From the NCBI RefSeq assembly GCF_001703635.1, contig NZ_LQZT01000012.1, positions 487,096 through 551,095 on the forward strand: 64,000 nt of DNA, given 5' to 3'. How positions within the stretch are numbered: the first letter of the stretch is position 1; each line of letters starts with the position of its first letter. Positions 15,980 to 24,138 of the stretch are shown one piece after another. This DNA comes from Parahoeflea olei (GTDB lineage: Bacteria; Pseudomonadota; Alphaproteobacteria; Rhizobiales; Rhizobiaceae). The notes beneath the pieces were generated by a model. That model did not search any database, was not told where the DNA came from, and saw nothing but the letters and a program-made list of their open reading frames with translations. The position numbers and the translations under genes were made by a program.

Positions 15980-18252
15980 ACGCGAGCATCAATCTGAAGC
16001 CGCGCATCCGCGCGGCCTTTGTCGTTGCGGTTTTGCTTTCGGTGGTCCCGCCGCTGACCTATGCCACGGTTTCGATCGGCTACCTCGGCCGCCACGTGGC
16101 CTTCGTTGCGCAATTGCAGGCCGCGCGGCTTTCCAAATACATCTACACCCAGGAAACCATGTGGCAGTACCAGCGGGTGAGGCTGGCCGAAATCCTTGAG
16201 CTCGACGAGAGCCAGCTTGCCGAAACCCAATTGACGGTGTTTCGCGCCAACGGCCGCAAGATCCTGTCGGTCGGGACCGATCCCGGCCGCCTCAACCTTT
16301 CGCGGTCCGCGCCGCTGGTGTCGGCCGGAAAGCTGGTCGGCAGGACCGAGGTCAGCATTCCGCTCGCCGGTCTTGCCTTTCAGGTGCTGGGGCTTGCCGT
16401 GCTCAGCACGCTGTTCGGCATCACCGCCTATTTTGCCCGGGTCCGGCCGTTGCGTTCGCTCAACACGGCGGTCCGGCAGCTCGAGGATTTCAGCGACAGC
16501 CTGAGACGGCGCACCGCGCAGCTCTACGAAGCCCAGGCATTGGGCAAGATCGGCGACTGGAGCTATGATTTCGGAGCCCGGAACCTGTGGTGGTCTGACG
16601 AAGTCTATCGGCTTCTGCACTACTCTCGCAATTTCGTCCCCAGCTATGGCGCGGTTCTGTCGCTCTATGCCGGAGACGGCGCGCGGCGACTGATCGAATC
16701 CCAGGTCCAGGCGCGGCGCGACGGCACCATCAGCAAGATCGACCTCAGGGCCCGTCGCGGCGATGGCTCGATCGGCCATTTCGCCGTCACCACGAAGACG
16801 CGCTATGACGACAGCGGCAATGCGGTGGGGATCTACGGCACCATCCAGGACATCAGCGACCGCAAGGAGGCCGAAGCCCAGCTCGAGCAGCTCGCCTATC
16901 ACGACCCGCTGACGGGGCTCGCCAACCGCGCGCTGTTCCAGCGCCGCCTCGATGACATGATCGACCGGTGCATGCGCAAGGCGTCCAACGGGGCGTTGCT
17001 GTTGCTCGATCTCGACCGGTTCAAGGACGTCAACGACACGCTCGGGCACACCACCGGCGATGCACTTCTGGTCCGGATCGCCCATCTGCTCTCCCGCACC
17101 CTGGGCAACCAGCACTTCATCGCCCGGCTGGGCGGCGACGAGTTTGCGGTCGTCGCGGAAAGCGCAACGGGCGATCTGGATTGGCAGGCGGTCGCCGGCG
17201 AAGTGCTGAAGGTGATTTCCGGCACCACCATGATCGACCAGGTCGATATCGCCATCGGCACCAGCATCGGCATCGCGCGCGTACCGGACCACGGCGCCTG
17301 CGTGACCGACCTTCTGCGCAATGCCGATCTGGCGCTGTACCGGGCGAAGGAGGAAGGGCGGGGGCGCTATGCAGTGTTCGAGCCCGGGATGGATGAAGCG
17401 GTGCAGCGCAAGGTGGCCTTCGCCAGCGATCTACGCGCGGCCTTGCAGGACGACCTGGGGCTGATGCTGCATTACCAGCCGCAGATCGATCTTGCGACCG
17501 ACCGGGTCAAGGGCTTCGAAGCCCTGATCCGCTGGAACCACCCCACGCTCGGCCCGATTTCGCCCTCGGTCTTCATCCCCATCGCCGAAAGCTCGCATCT
17601 GATCTGCGACATCGGCCACTGGGTGCTGCGCCAGGCCGTGCTCCAGGCCAAGGCCTGGCTCGATGCCGGCGCGCCGCCGCGCGAAGTCGCGGTCAATGTC
17701 TCGGTGGCGCAACTGTGGGGCACGGACCTCGTCACCGATGTGGGCCAGGTGCTGGCCGAAACCGGGTTCCCGCCGGAGCTATTGTGCCTGGAACTGACCG
17801 AATCGCTTCTGGTGGACCAGGAGGAAACCCGCGTCCGCTCGGTGCTGAAGGCGCTGAAGGCCCATGGCGTGGTGCTCGCGCTCGACGATTTCGGCACCGG
17901 CTTCTCGTCGCTCGGCTATCTCACCCAGCTTCCCTTCGACAAGCTCAAGATCGACCGGATCTTCATCGATGGCGTGACCGGCTCCGAACGCCGGACCGAA
18001 CTTCTGCGCGGCATCATCGGGCTTGGCCGAGGCCTCGGCATGACGACCGTCGCCGAAGGCGCGGAAACGCCGGAAGAGGTCGCGCTGCTGCGTGAACTGG
18101 GCTGTGACGTGGTGCAGGGCTTCGTCTTTGCCCGTCCGCAACCCGCCGAGGACGCGCTCGGCTTCGCGCTGCGCCAGGACGGGGCTGCACTCGGGGCGGC
18201 GGAGGCGCGGCATGAAGTGGCCGCTGCGTCCGGGCGGCGCGCGCGCCGGTAG
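15958..18252 (+). CDS. membrane GGDEF-EAL protein with PAS domain (c-di-GMP turnover)
   Basis: The 764-residue protein has a TM segment at about 18-40, a periplasmic loop of about 95 residues, a second TM at about 136-158, a PAS domain at about 190-300 ([27 protein letters not shown] is the typical PAS-GGDEF link), GGDEF at about 305-465 with intact RLGGDEF (near 391), and EAL at about 485-735 with FEALIRW (near 520), [16 protein letters not shown] and KIDRIFI. Both active sites look intact, so it may synthesise and degrade cyclic di-GMP. The start overlaps the PstS-like gene by 22 bp; the periplasmic loop could receive that protein's signal. Confidence 0.93.
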   Translation: MSAYRKLNASINLKPRIRAAFVVAVLLSVVPPLTYATVSIGYLGRHVAFVAQLQAARLSKYIYTQETMWQYQRVRLAEILELDESQLAETQLTVFRANGRKILSVGTDPGRLNLSRSAPLVSAGKLVGRTEVSIPLAGLAFQVLGLAVLSTLFGITAYFARVRPLRSLNTAVRQLEDFSDSLRRRTAQLYEAQALGKIGDWSYDFGARNLWWSDEVYRLLHYSRNFVPSYGAVLSLYAGDGARRLIESQVQARRDGTISKIDLRARRGDGSIGHFAVTTKTRYDDSGNAVGIYGTIQDISDRKEAEAQLEQLAYHDPLTGLANRALFQRRLDDMIDRCMRKASNGALLLLDLDRFKDVNDTLGHTTGDALLVRIAHLLSRTLGNQHFIARLGGDEFAVVAESATGDLDWQAVAGEVLKVISGTTMIDQVDIAIGTSIGIARVPDHGACVTDLLRNADLALYRAKEEGRGRYAVFEPGMDEAVQRKVAFASDLRAALQDDLGLMLHYQPQIDLATDRVKGFEALIRWNHPTLGPISPSVFIPIAESSHLICDIGHWVLRQAVLQAKAWLDAGAPPREVAVNVSVAQLWGTDLVTDVGQVLAETGFPPELLCLELTESLLVDQEETRVRSVLKALKAHGVVLALDDFGTGFSSLGYLTQLPFDKLKIDRIFIDGVTGSERRTELLRGIIGLGRGLGMTTVAEGAETPEEVALLRELGCDVVQGFVFARPQPAEDALGFALRQDGAALGAAEARHEVAAASGRRARR

Positions 18253-18304
18253 GGCGACGTTGTGCCGCCGCAGCTTGCGCTATCTTCTCCCGGAACTGAA
18301 AGAA

Positions 18305-18379
18305 TGGTGGGCGCGACAGGGATTGAACCTGTGACCCCTGCCGTGTGAAGGCAGTGCTCTCCCGCTGAGCTACGCGCCC
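18305..18379 (-). tRNA. tRNA-Val (anticodon CAC)
   Basis: The minus strand folds into a complete cloverleaf. The acceptor stem is GGGCGCG with CGCGCCC, the D arm is GCTC-loop-GAGC, the anticodon stem is CTGCC with GGCAG around loop TTCACAC (anticodon CAC, reading GUG), and the T arm is ACAGG-TTCAATC-CCTGT. CCA is encoded at the 3' end (18307-18305). The gene stands between the convergent ends of the GGDEF-EAL and gph genes. Confidence 0.97.
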
Positions 18380-18534
18380 GTCGCTGACGCCGGAGTGATC
18401 CGGTGCGATCGGCTGAGCGGCGGTATAAGCGCAGCTTGGGGCAGGCGTCAAGCACCAGATCGCACGTCGATGCACAAGCCTGTGGGTCGGCTGCCGGAAG
18501 TCTGGGTCTGGCCGCCCTCCAGCTTGGCGGAAAA

Positions 18535-19224
18535 TCAGCCGCGACCGGCGCGGGCGGCGATCAGGTCGATGACCATGCCCGGGGTCAGGTCGTCGAAATG
18601 ATCGATGACGATGTCGGGGTCGAAATCGGTGACTGGCTTGTCGGAATAGCCGAAGGGCACGGCGATCGCCGGCACGCCGGCATTCTGCGCGGCGCGGATG
18701 TCGTTGACGCTGTCGCCGATCATCACCGCATGCGTCCTGTCTGCGCCGGCCTTGTCTATGGTGCCGAGAATGTGGTCGCCATGCGGCTTCTTGACCTTGA
18801 AGGTGTCGCCGCCGGTGATGGCGGCGAAGCGTCGGGTCAGGTCGAGGCTGTCGAGCAGGCGCAGCGCCAGGCCTTCGGACTTGTTGGTGCACACCGCAAA
18901 CCGCATGCCCGCGGCCTCGAGCCGGTCGAGTGCCGCGATCAGCCCGGGATAGGGCTGCGAGCGGCCGGGCATTTCGGCGGAATAATGCACCAGAAAGGCG
19001 TCGAAGGCGGATTCGAGCTGTTCGGGCGAGGAGGGGTGGCCGTGATGCGCCCAGGCCCGCTCGATCATCGCCTTGGCGCCCTGGCCGACGAGCCAGGTCA
19101 TGTCCTCGAAGGTGACGGGTTCAAGCCCGTTGAGGCCGAGCACATGGTTCAAGCTCGCCATCAGGTCCGGCGCGGTGTCGAGCAGGGTGCCGTCGAGGTC
19201 GAAGATGACGAGGGGAGAGGTCAT
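18535..19224 (-). CDS. gph: phosphoglycolate phosphatase (HAD family)
   Basis: The 229-residue HAD-superfamily hydrolase has motif I FDLDGTLLDT (nucleophile Asp near residue 9), motif II Thr in FAVCTNKSEG, Lys in KVKKPHGDHI, and motif III MIGDSVNDIRAAQNAG. The cap domain reads TWLVGQGAKAMIERAW, as in Gph, which dephosphorylates 2-phosphoglycolate formed in DNA repair and oxygenation reactions. Related phosphatases of other small phosphoesters cannot be excluded. It is divergent from rpiA, with about 195 bp between them. Confidence 0.88.
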   Translation of the reverse strand: MTSPLVIFDLDGTLLDTAPDLMASLNHVLGLNGLEPVTFEDMTWLVGQGAKAMIERAWAHHGHPSSPEQLESAFDAFLVHYSAEMPGRSQPYPGLIAALDRLEAAGMRFAVCTNKSEGLALRLLDSLDLTRRFAAITGGDTFKVKKPHGDHILGTIDKAGADRTHAVMIGDSVNDIRAAQNAGVPAIAVPFGYSDKPVTDFDPDIVIDHFDDLTPGMVIDLIAARAGRG

Positions 19225-19418
19225 GTGCGCTCCGGGGTGGGTGGTTTCGGTGCGGGTTCCCTAGCGCCTGTGGGCGGGGCTGGCAATGCCGCGGCGACCA
19301 GCGCGTCGCCGGAGCGGGGCCGCGGCGGCGGAACGGCGGGGCGCGTCAGACGGGCTTTGCCTCCCCGCATCTTACATGCTAACAGGCCATCCGGTATCAA
19401 CAACGACGGAAAGCTGGC

Positions 19419-20117
19419 ATGGACGCCCGGCAACTCAAAATCGCGGCAGCGCAGGCGGCACTCGATCACGTCGAGGACGGAATGCGGCTGGGGATCGGAA
19501 CCGGGTCGACCGCGGATGAATTCGTCCGGCTGCTGGCCGAAAAGGTGGCCGACGGCTTTGCCATCCAGGGAGTGCCGACCTCGGAACGCACCGCGCGGCT
19601 CTGCGTCGAACTCGGGGTGCCGCTGTTCTCGCTCGACGACCTGCCGGAACTCGACCTGACCATCGACGGCGCCGACGAGGTCGACGGCGCGCTCGGCCTG
19701 ATCAAGGGCGGCGGCGGCGCGCTGCTGCGCGAGAAGATCGTCGCTGCGGCATCCGCGCGCATGATCGTGATCGCCGATGAAAGCAAGCTCGTCGATACGC
19801 TCGGCCGGTTCCCGCTGCCGATCGAGGTGGCCCCGTTCGGCCTGACGGCGACCCGGCTTGCGGTCGAGCGGCTTGCCGCGCGGCTCGGCCTGACCGGCGA
19901 CATCGTGCAGCGTCCCGACAAGGATGGACCCTATCTCACCGATGGCGGACATTTCATTCTCGATGCATCATTTGGCCGCATTCCCGATGCAGAAGCGCTC
20001 GCAATCGGACTGGCCGCGATTCCCGGTGTGGTCGAGCACGGACTCTTTCTCAACATGGCGGATGCCGCGATCATCGCTTCGCAAAGTGGCGCGCGGACAT
20101 TGACGGCGAAGACTTAA
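19419..20117 (+). CDS. rpiA: ribose-5-phosphate isomerase A
   Basis: The 232-residue enzyme interconverts ribose-5-phosphate and ribulose-5-phosphate in the pentose phosphate pathway. Landmarks are [13 protein letters not shown] (phosphate loop, about 24-36), [19 protein letters not shown] (catalytic Asp residues, about 80-90), [16 protein letters not shown] (catalytic Glu and Lys) and [15 protein letters not shown]. Length is standard. The downstream DUF2059 gene begins 18 bp after the stop and is probably co-transcribed. Confidence 0.96.
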   Translation: MDARQLKIAAAQAALDHVEDGMRLGIGTGSTADEFVRLLAEKVADGFAIQGVPTSERTARLCVELGVPLFSLDDLPELDLTIDGADEVDGALGLIKGGGGALLREKIVAAASARMIVIADESKLVDTLGRFPLPIEVAPFGLTATRLAVERLAARLGLTGDIVQRPDKDGPYLTDGGHFILDASFGRIPDAEALAIGLAAIPGVVEHGLFLNMADAAIIASQSGARTLTAKT

Positions 20118-20135
20118 ACAGGAGTGACACCGAAC

Positions 20136-20684
20136 ATGACTATCTTTACCGGTCTCAAGCGTTTCGGCGCGGGTTTGATCGTGGCGTCGAGCCTCGTCAT
20201 TGCGGGCCACTCGGCGCTCGCGCAGGATATCAGCGATGATCACATTGCAGCCGCCCGTGCTGCCATAGCCGCGCTCAAGTCCACCGACCAGTTCGACGCG
20301 GTGATTCCGGCGGCCGCCGAGCAGCTCAAGGTCGAGCTGATTCGCTCCAATGCCGACCTTCAGGAAGTCATCAGCGCCACCATCGACGAGGAAGCGCTCA
20401 AGATCGTGCCGCGTCGCGCCGACCTGGAAAAGGAAGCCGCGCAGATCTACGCCAAGGCCTTTACGAAGGAAGAGCTGCAGGCGATCGCCGATTTCTACAA
20501 TTCCGGCCCCGGCAAGAAGCTGATCGACAACGGCCCGCTGGTCACCCGCGAACTGATCAAGTCGGCCGAGATCTGGTCTTCGGGCATCGCCCGCGATCTG
20601 GCGCAGAACGTCAACCAGGCGCTGCAGGAAAAGATCGGCGCGCGGCCGAAGGTCGGCGACGAAGAAGTCATGCCCAAGAACTGA
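20136..20684 (+). CDS. secreted DUF2059 protein
   Basis: The 182-residue protein has a signal peptide (FGAGLIVASSLVIAGHSALAQ, cleavage near residue 29) and one DUF2059 domain with the typical block FTKEELQAIADFYNSGPGKKLI. The family is common next to rpiA in rhizobia and is periplasmic; its function is unknown. ATG 20136 is chosen over GTG 20124 because AGGAG (20120-20124) precedes it and the GTG would sit on that site. It probably shares the rpiA transcript and ends at a clear intrinsic terminator. Confidence 0.9.
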   Translation: MTIFTGLKRFGAGLIVASSLVIAGHSALAQDISDDHIAAARAAIAALKSTDQFDAVIPAAAEQLKVELIRSNADLQEVISATIDEEALKIVPRRADLEKEAAQIYAKAFTKEELQAIADFYNSGPGKKLIDNGPLVTRELIKSAEIWSSGIARDLAQNVNQALQEKIGARPKVGDEEVMPKN

Positions 20685-20782
20685 CGCGGGCGAGGGGCCT
20701 GCCGGTCCGGGTCTCGGACGCGGGCAGCCGTGCCCTTCCGATGCGCCGGCCGCTTGCTTCACGCAACCGTGCGCCATGTTTG

Positions 20783-20813
20783 AAAGCCCGGACCCGTTCC
20801 GGGCTTTTCTTTT
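20783..20813 (+). terminator. intrinsic terminator after rpiA-DUF2059
   Basis: A 10-bp perfect stem AAAGCCCGGA (20783-20792) with TCCGGGCTTT (20798-20807) around a 5-base loop, continuing into TTTTCTTTT. It lies about 100 bp after the DUF2059 stop codon and before gor. Confidence 0.85.
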
Positions 20814-20916
20814 GCGGCCGCTCGGTTAAAACACCGGCTCTGCCGGCGCCCGCCGGCCCTGCCACCCCCAGCGGCGTCCCCGACTGCGCCGCAGCGCGCG
20901 AAAAGGACCAGCTTTC

Positions 20917-22305
20917 ATGAGCGATTACGACTTCGACCTCTTCGTCATCGGTGGCGGCTCGGGGGGCGTGCGCGCGGCGCGGCTTGCCGCCTCGCTCGGC
21001 AAGAAGGTGGCGATCGCGGAGGAATACCGGTTCGGCGGCACCTGCGTGATCCGCGGCTGCGTGCCCAAGAAGCTGTTCGTCTACGCCTCGCAGTTCCACG
21101 AGCATTTCGGGGATTCGCGCGGCTTCGGCTGGACGCCGGGCGAGGCAAGCTTCGACTGGCCCACGCTGATTGCCAACAAGGACCGTGAGATCGACCGGCT
21201 GGAGGCGCTCTACCGGCGCGGGCTGGAAAACGCCGGTGCGGAAATCATCGCCTCGCGCGCCGAACTCACCGGGCCGCATTCGGTGCTGCTCAAGGCCACG
21301 GGGCAGACCGTGACGGCCGAGCGGATTTTGATCGCGGTCGGCGGCCGCGCCAACCCGCATGCGGCGCTGCCGGGCCACGAGTTCTGCATCAGTTCCAACG
21401 AGGCGTTTCACCTCGAGGAACTGCCGAAATCGATCCTGATTGCCGGCGGCGGTTATATTGCCGTCGAATTCGCCAATATCTTCCATGGGCTCGGCGTCGA
21501 GACCACGCTGATTTATCGCGGCAAGGAGATCCTGTCGCGCTTCGACCAGGACATGCGCCGCGGCTTGCACGAAGCCATGGAGCAGAAGGGCATTCGCATC
21601 CTCTGCCACGAGGTCTTCACCAAGATCGAGCGCGGGGCGGACGGCCGGCTTGTCGCGCAGACCTCGGGCGACAAGGTACTTGAGGCCGACCAGGTGATGC
21701 TGGCGCTCGGCCGCGATCCCAACACCGAGGGTCTCGGGCTCGAGGCCGCGGGCGTGAAGACCGGGGTGAAGGGCGAGATCCTGGTCGACGCGTATTCGCG
21801 CACCAATGTCGAAAGCATCTATGCGGTGGGCGACGTGACCGACCGGGTGCAACTGACCCCGGTGGCGATCCACGAGGCGATGTGCCTGATCCAGACGCTC
21901 TACCACGACAATCCGACCTCGCCCGACCATGACATGATCGCGACCGCCGTGTTCTCGCAACCCGAGATCGGCACCGTGGGGCTCTCGGAAGAGGAGGCGG
22001 CGCACCGCTACGACGAACTCGAGATCTATCGTGCCGCCTTCCGGCCGATGAAGGCGACGCTGTCGGGGCGCGAGGAAAAGACCGTCATGAAGATCGTCGT
22101 CAACGCCGCCGACAGAAAGGTGCTCGGCGTCCACATCTTGGGCCACGACGCCGGCGAGATGGCGCAGCTCCTCGGCATCGCCCTCAAGGCGGGCTGCACC
22201 AAGGACGATTTCGACCGCACCATGGCGGTACACCCGACCGCGAGCGAGGAGCTGGTGACGATGTACCAGCCGAGCTACCGCGTGAAGGGCGGTCAGCGGG
22301 TGTGA
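20917..22305 (+). CDS. gor: glutathione-disulfide reductase
   Basis: The 462-residue flavoprotein reduces oxidised glutathione with NADPH. FAD motif FVIGGGSGGVRAAR is at about 9-22, the redox-active disulfide in GGTCVIRGCVPKK (about 40-52), the NAD(P)-binding loop in ILIAGGGYIAVEFA with Arg downstream, and the C-terminal catalytic His in MAVHPTASEE. The HPTASEE form is typical of glutathione reductases. Length is normal. It lies alone after the rpiA terminator; its 3' end overlaps a possible small gene on the other strand. Confidence 0.95.
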   Translation: MSDYDFDLFVIGGGSGGVRAARLAASLGKKVAIAEEYRFGGTCVIRGCVPKKLFVYASQFHEHFGDSRGFGWTPGEASFDWPTLIANKDREIDRLEALYRRGLENAGAEIIASRAELTGPHSVLLKATGQTVTAERILIAVGGRANPHAALPGHEFCISSNEAFHLEELPKSILIAGGGYIAVEFANIFHGLGVETTLIYRGKEILSRFDQDMRRGLHEAMEQKGIRILCHEVFTKIERGADGRLVAQTSGDKVLEADQVMLALGRDPNTEGLGLEAAGVKTGVKGEILVDAYSRTNVESIYAVGDVTDRVQLTPVAIHEAMCLIQTLYHDNPTSPDHDMIATAVFSQPEIGTVGLSEEEAAHRYDELEIYRAAFRPMKATLSGREEKTVMKIVVNAADRKVLGVHILGHDAGEMAQLLGIALKAGCTKDDFDRTMAVHPTASEELVTMYQPSYRVKGGQRV

Positions 22306-22510
22306 GAACAGGGCAGGCGGACCCGGTATGCGCGGCCGGGTCTGGCGGTGACAGTCGCCGCCGCGCGCGCCTGCCGCGGGTCAACCACACCGCCAGGCGG
22401 ATCGCCCAGTCGAGATATTGCCATTCCGCACGCTCGAGCGGATCGTCGAAGGCATGCCACCGCTGGGCATGGGCGCCATGTGTCCAGATCATCATCCATG
22501 CCAGACGCAT
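22184..22510 (-). CDS. small unknown protein, antisense overlap with the gor 3' end
   Basis: The open frame of 108 codons starts at ATG 22510, preceded by GGAGG (22517-22521 on the plus strand as CCTCC) at near-ideal distance. The first 60 residues are Trp-rich and look like protein: MRLAWMMIWTHGAHAQRW, then DDPLERAEWQYLDWAIRLAVWL and a cluster of Arg. The second half overlaps gor in antisense and is rich in Pro, Ser and Arg, so it may be incidental to having no earlier stop. It is divergent from the LysR gene at 22671, which may control it. No family is recognised. Confidence 0.5.
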   Translation of the reverse strand: MRLAWMMIWTHGAHAQRWHAFDDPLERAEWQYLDWAIRLAVWLTRGRRARRRLSPPDPAAHTGSACPVLTPADRPSRGSSAGTSSPAPRSRSGVPPWCGRNRPWCSPP

Positions 22511-22670
22511 CGTCTCGCCTCCTTGGTGTTGCGATGGACCGGACTTAGTCGTCATGACGCGCGATCTGTAGCGGCGGGATTGAAAGGGGCTTTTCAGCGG
22601 TGAAAAATGGCAATCGCCCCATGCCGCGCCTATCTTCGGGACGCGACAGTTCATTTTCACGGAGCCGGCC

Positions 22671-23525
22671 ATGGCGGACGCCAACTGGGACGATTTGCAG
22701 CTGTTTCTCCAGGTCGCGGAGCGCGGCGGCCTGAGCGCGGCCGCGGCCGGCAGCGGGCTGAGCGCCGCCACGATCGGCCGTCGCATGCTGGCGCTGGAGC
22801 GGACGCTGGGCCGCAGCCTGTTCGTGCGCAGCCAGCAGGGATACCGGCTCGCCCATGACGGCCGGATCCTGCTCGAGCGGGTGCGGGTGATGCGCCAGGC
22901 GGCCGAAGGCATCGCCGACTGGCACAGGGACGCCTTCGCGCTGCCGATCGTCTCCCTTGCCGCCGAGCCCTGGCTGGTGCCCTATCTCGCCGCAAACATT
23001 GCCGCGATCCGCACGGCGACCGATTCCTTTCGGCTCTGCATCAAGACCGCCGACGCCGATCTCGACCTGAGCTTCCGCGGAGCCGACGTGGCGGTCGTGG
23101 GCGTCGAGCCGGTGTCGGGTAATCTCGCCAGGCGGGGCAGCGTGATCCAGCGCTACGCCGTCTACCGGTCCCGTGATCGCGCCGAGGTCGACAACCTGCC
23201 TTGGATCTCGATCAGCACCGAGTTCGCGCGCGCCCATGCGGACCGTTACGTCTTCGAGACCCACGAAGCCGGGATCCTGACCTGGACCGACGACGCGCGG
23301 CTGGTGGAAACGCTGGTTGAGGCGGGGGCAGGGCGCGGCGTGCTGCCGGTGTTTGTCGGCGACGCCAATCCGGCGATCGAGCGAGAAGGCGAGACACTCG
23401 CAGCCCTCGACCATCCGCTGTGGATCGTCGCCCATGACGACGACCGCCACCGGCCGGAAGTGCGGCTGGTCATCGACCGGGTGGCGGAGCTGTTCGCACG
23501 GGAGGCTGGCCGCTTCCTCGGCTGA
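22671..23525 (+). CDS. LysR-type transcriptional regulator
   Basis: The 284-residue protein has a winged HTH at about residues 5-65 (WDDLQLFLQVAERGGLSAAAAGSGLSAATIGRRMLALE, RSLFVRSQQGYRLAHDG) and a short effector domain (about 90-280). It belongs to the group with the GYRLTxxG HTH variant, often acting on a neighbouring gene. The nearest divergent gene is the small unknown gene at 22184-22510, 160 bp away. The effector is unknown. Confidence 0.9.
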   Translation: MADANWDDLQLFLQVAERGGLSAAAAGSGLSAATIGRRMLALERTLGRSLFVRSQQGYRLAHDGRILLERVRVMRQAAEGIADWHRDAFALPIVSLAAEPWLVPYLAANIAAIRTATDSFRLCIKTADADLDLSFRGADVAVVGVEPVSGNLARRGSVIQRYAVYRSRDRAEVDNLPWISISTEFARAHADRYVFETHEAGILTWTDDARLVETLVEAGAGRGVLPVFVGDANPAIEREGETLAALDHPLWIVAHDDDRHRPEVRLVIDRVAELFAREAGRFLG

Positions 23526-24138
23526 CCGGTTGAGGGCGGACGCTCCTGCAGGTCCACGCCAGCGCGAAGCGGTGTCTGAAAAGAAAGAAGACCAGCGACG
23601 CCCTCTTCCCCCATCTGACCGTTGCCGATCCGCGGCTGCTCTCCGGTGGGGTCACGCGTGCCCAGCGCGCCGGATTGTCGGTCAGGCTCGAAGGTGAGGC
23701 CACGCCAGGTTCTGGTGGGAGCGGCTTGCCGGATGTGCGGGTGACGCTGGAGACACGGGTGCAGGCCAGGCGGGTCTGGATGTGGCCTCGCCATCCGCCG
23801 CTGCGGAGGTGGAGATTGGCGGCCTCAAGCTGCAATTGGCCGGTACGTAGGGCCTTGGCCAAACAGCCTTCGATGGTCCTGTTGCCTCCCGGCGCAACGG
23901 TCAGCGCGGTCGAACGGGCCATGCCCGGACAGGCCGCCAGATGATCCTGAAATGAGGCGAGTGTTGCGCGGGCGACACGAGTGCCACGTTGTCTGCATTG
24001 CCCAAATCGGGTAGTGGTCGGGCAGAGATACAACCATTTGAGTCTGGATTTTCTGGATTGGCCCGCAGGTTGGGGCGGGGGCGACTGCGCCACATTTTTT
24101 ACCGCGGATGACGGATCCGCGCGGTTCCGAGGGAATGG
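23526..24138. other. 613-bp region without a recognisable gene
   Basis: Both strands were read. Minus-strand frames are open for long stretches but give Arg/Pro-rich sequence with no family motif and no ribosome-binding site. One minus-frame passage (RTGQLQLEAANLHLRSGG, about 23790-23850) has a faint resemblance to helical parts of outer-membrane efflux proteins, so a gene remnant is possible but unproven. The final 100 bp before the autotransporter is less GC-rich and may contain its promoter. Confidence 0.4.

Noticed and set aside
18305..18379. tRNA-Val as an integration site of a mobile element
   Set aside because: No integrase gene, no duplicated tRNA 3' end and no change of gene style were seen on either side; flanking genes are housekeeping.
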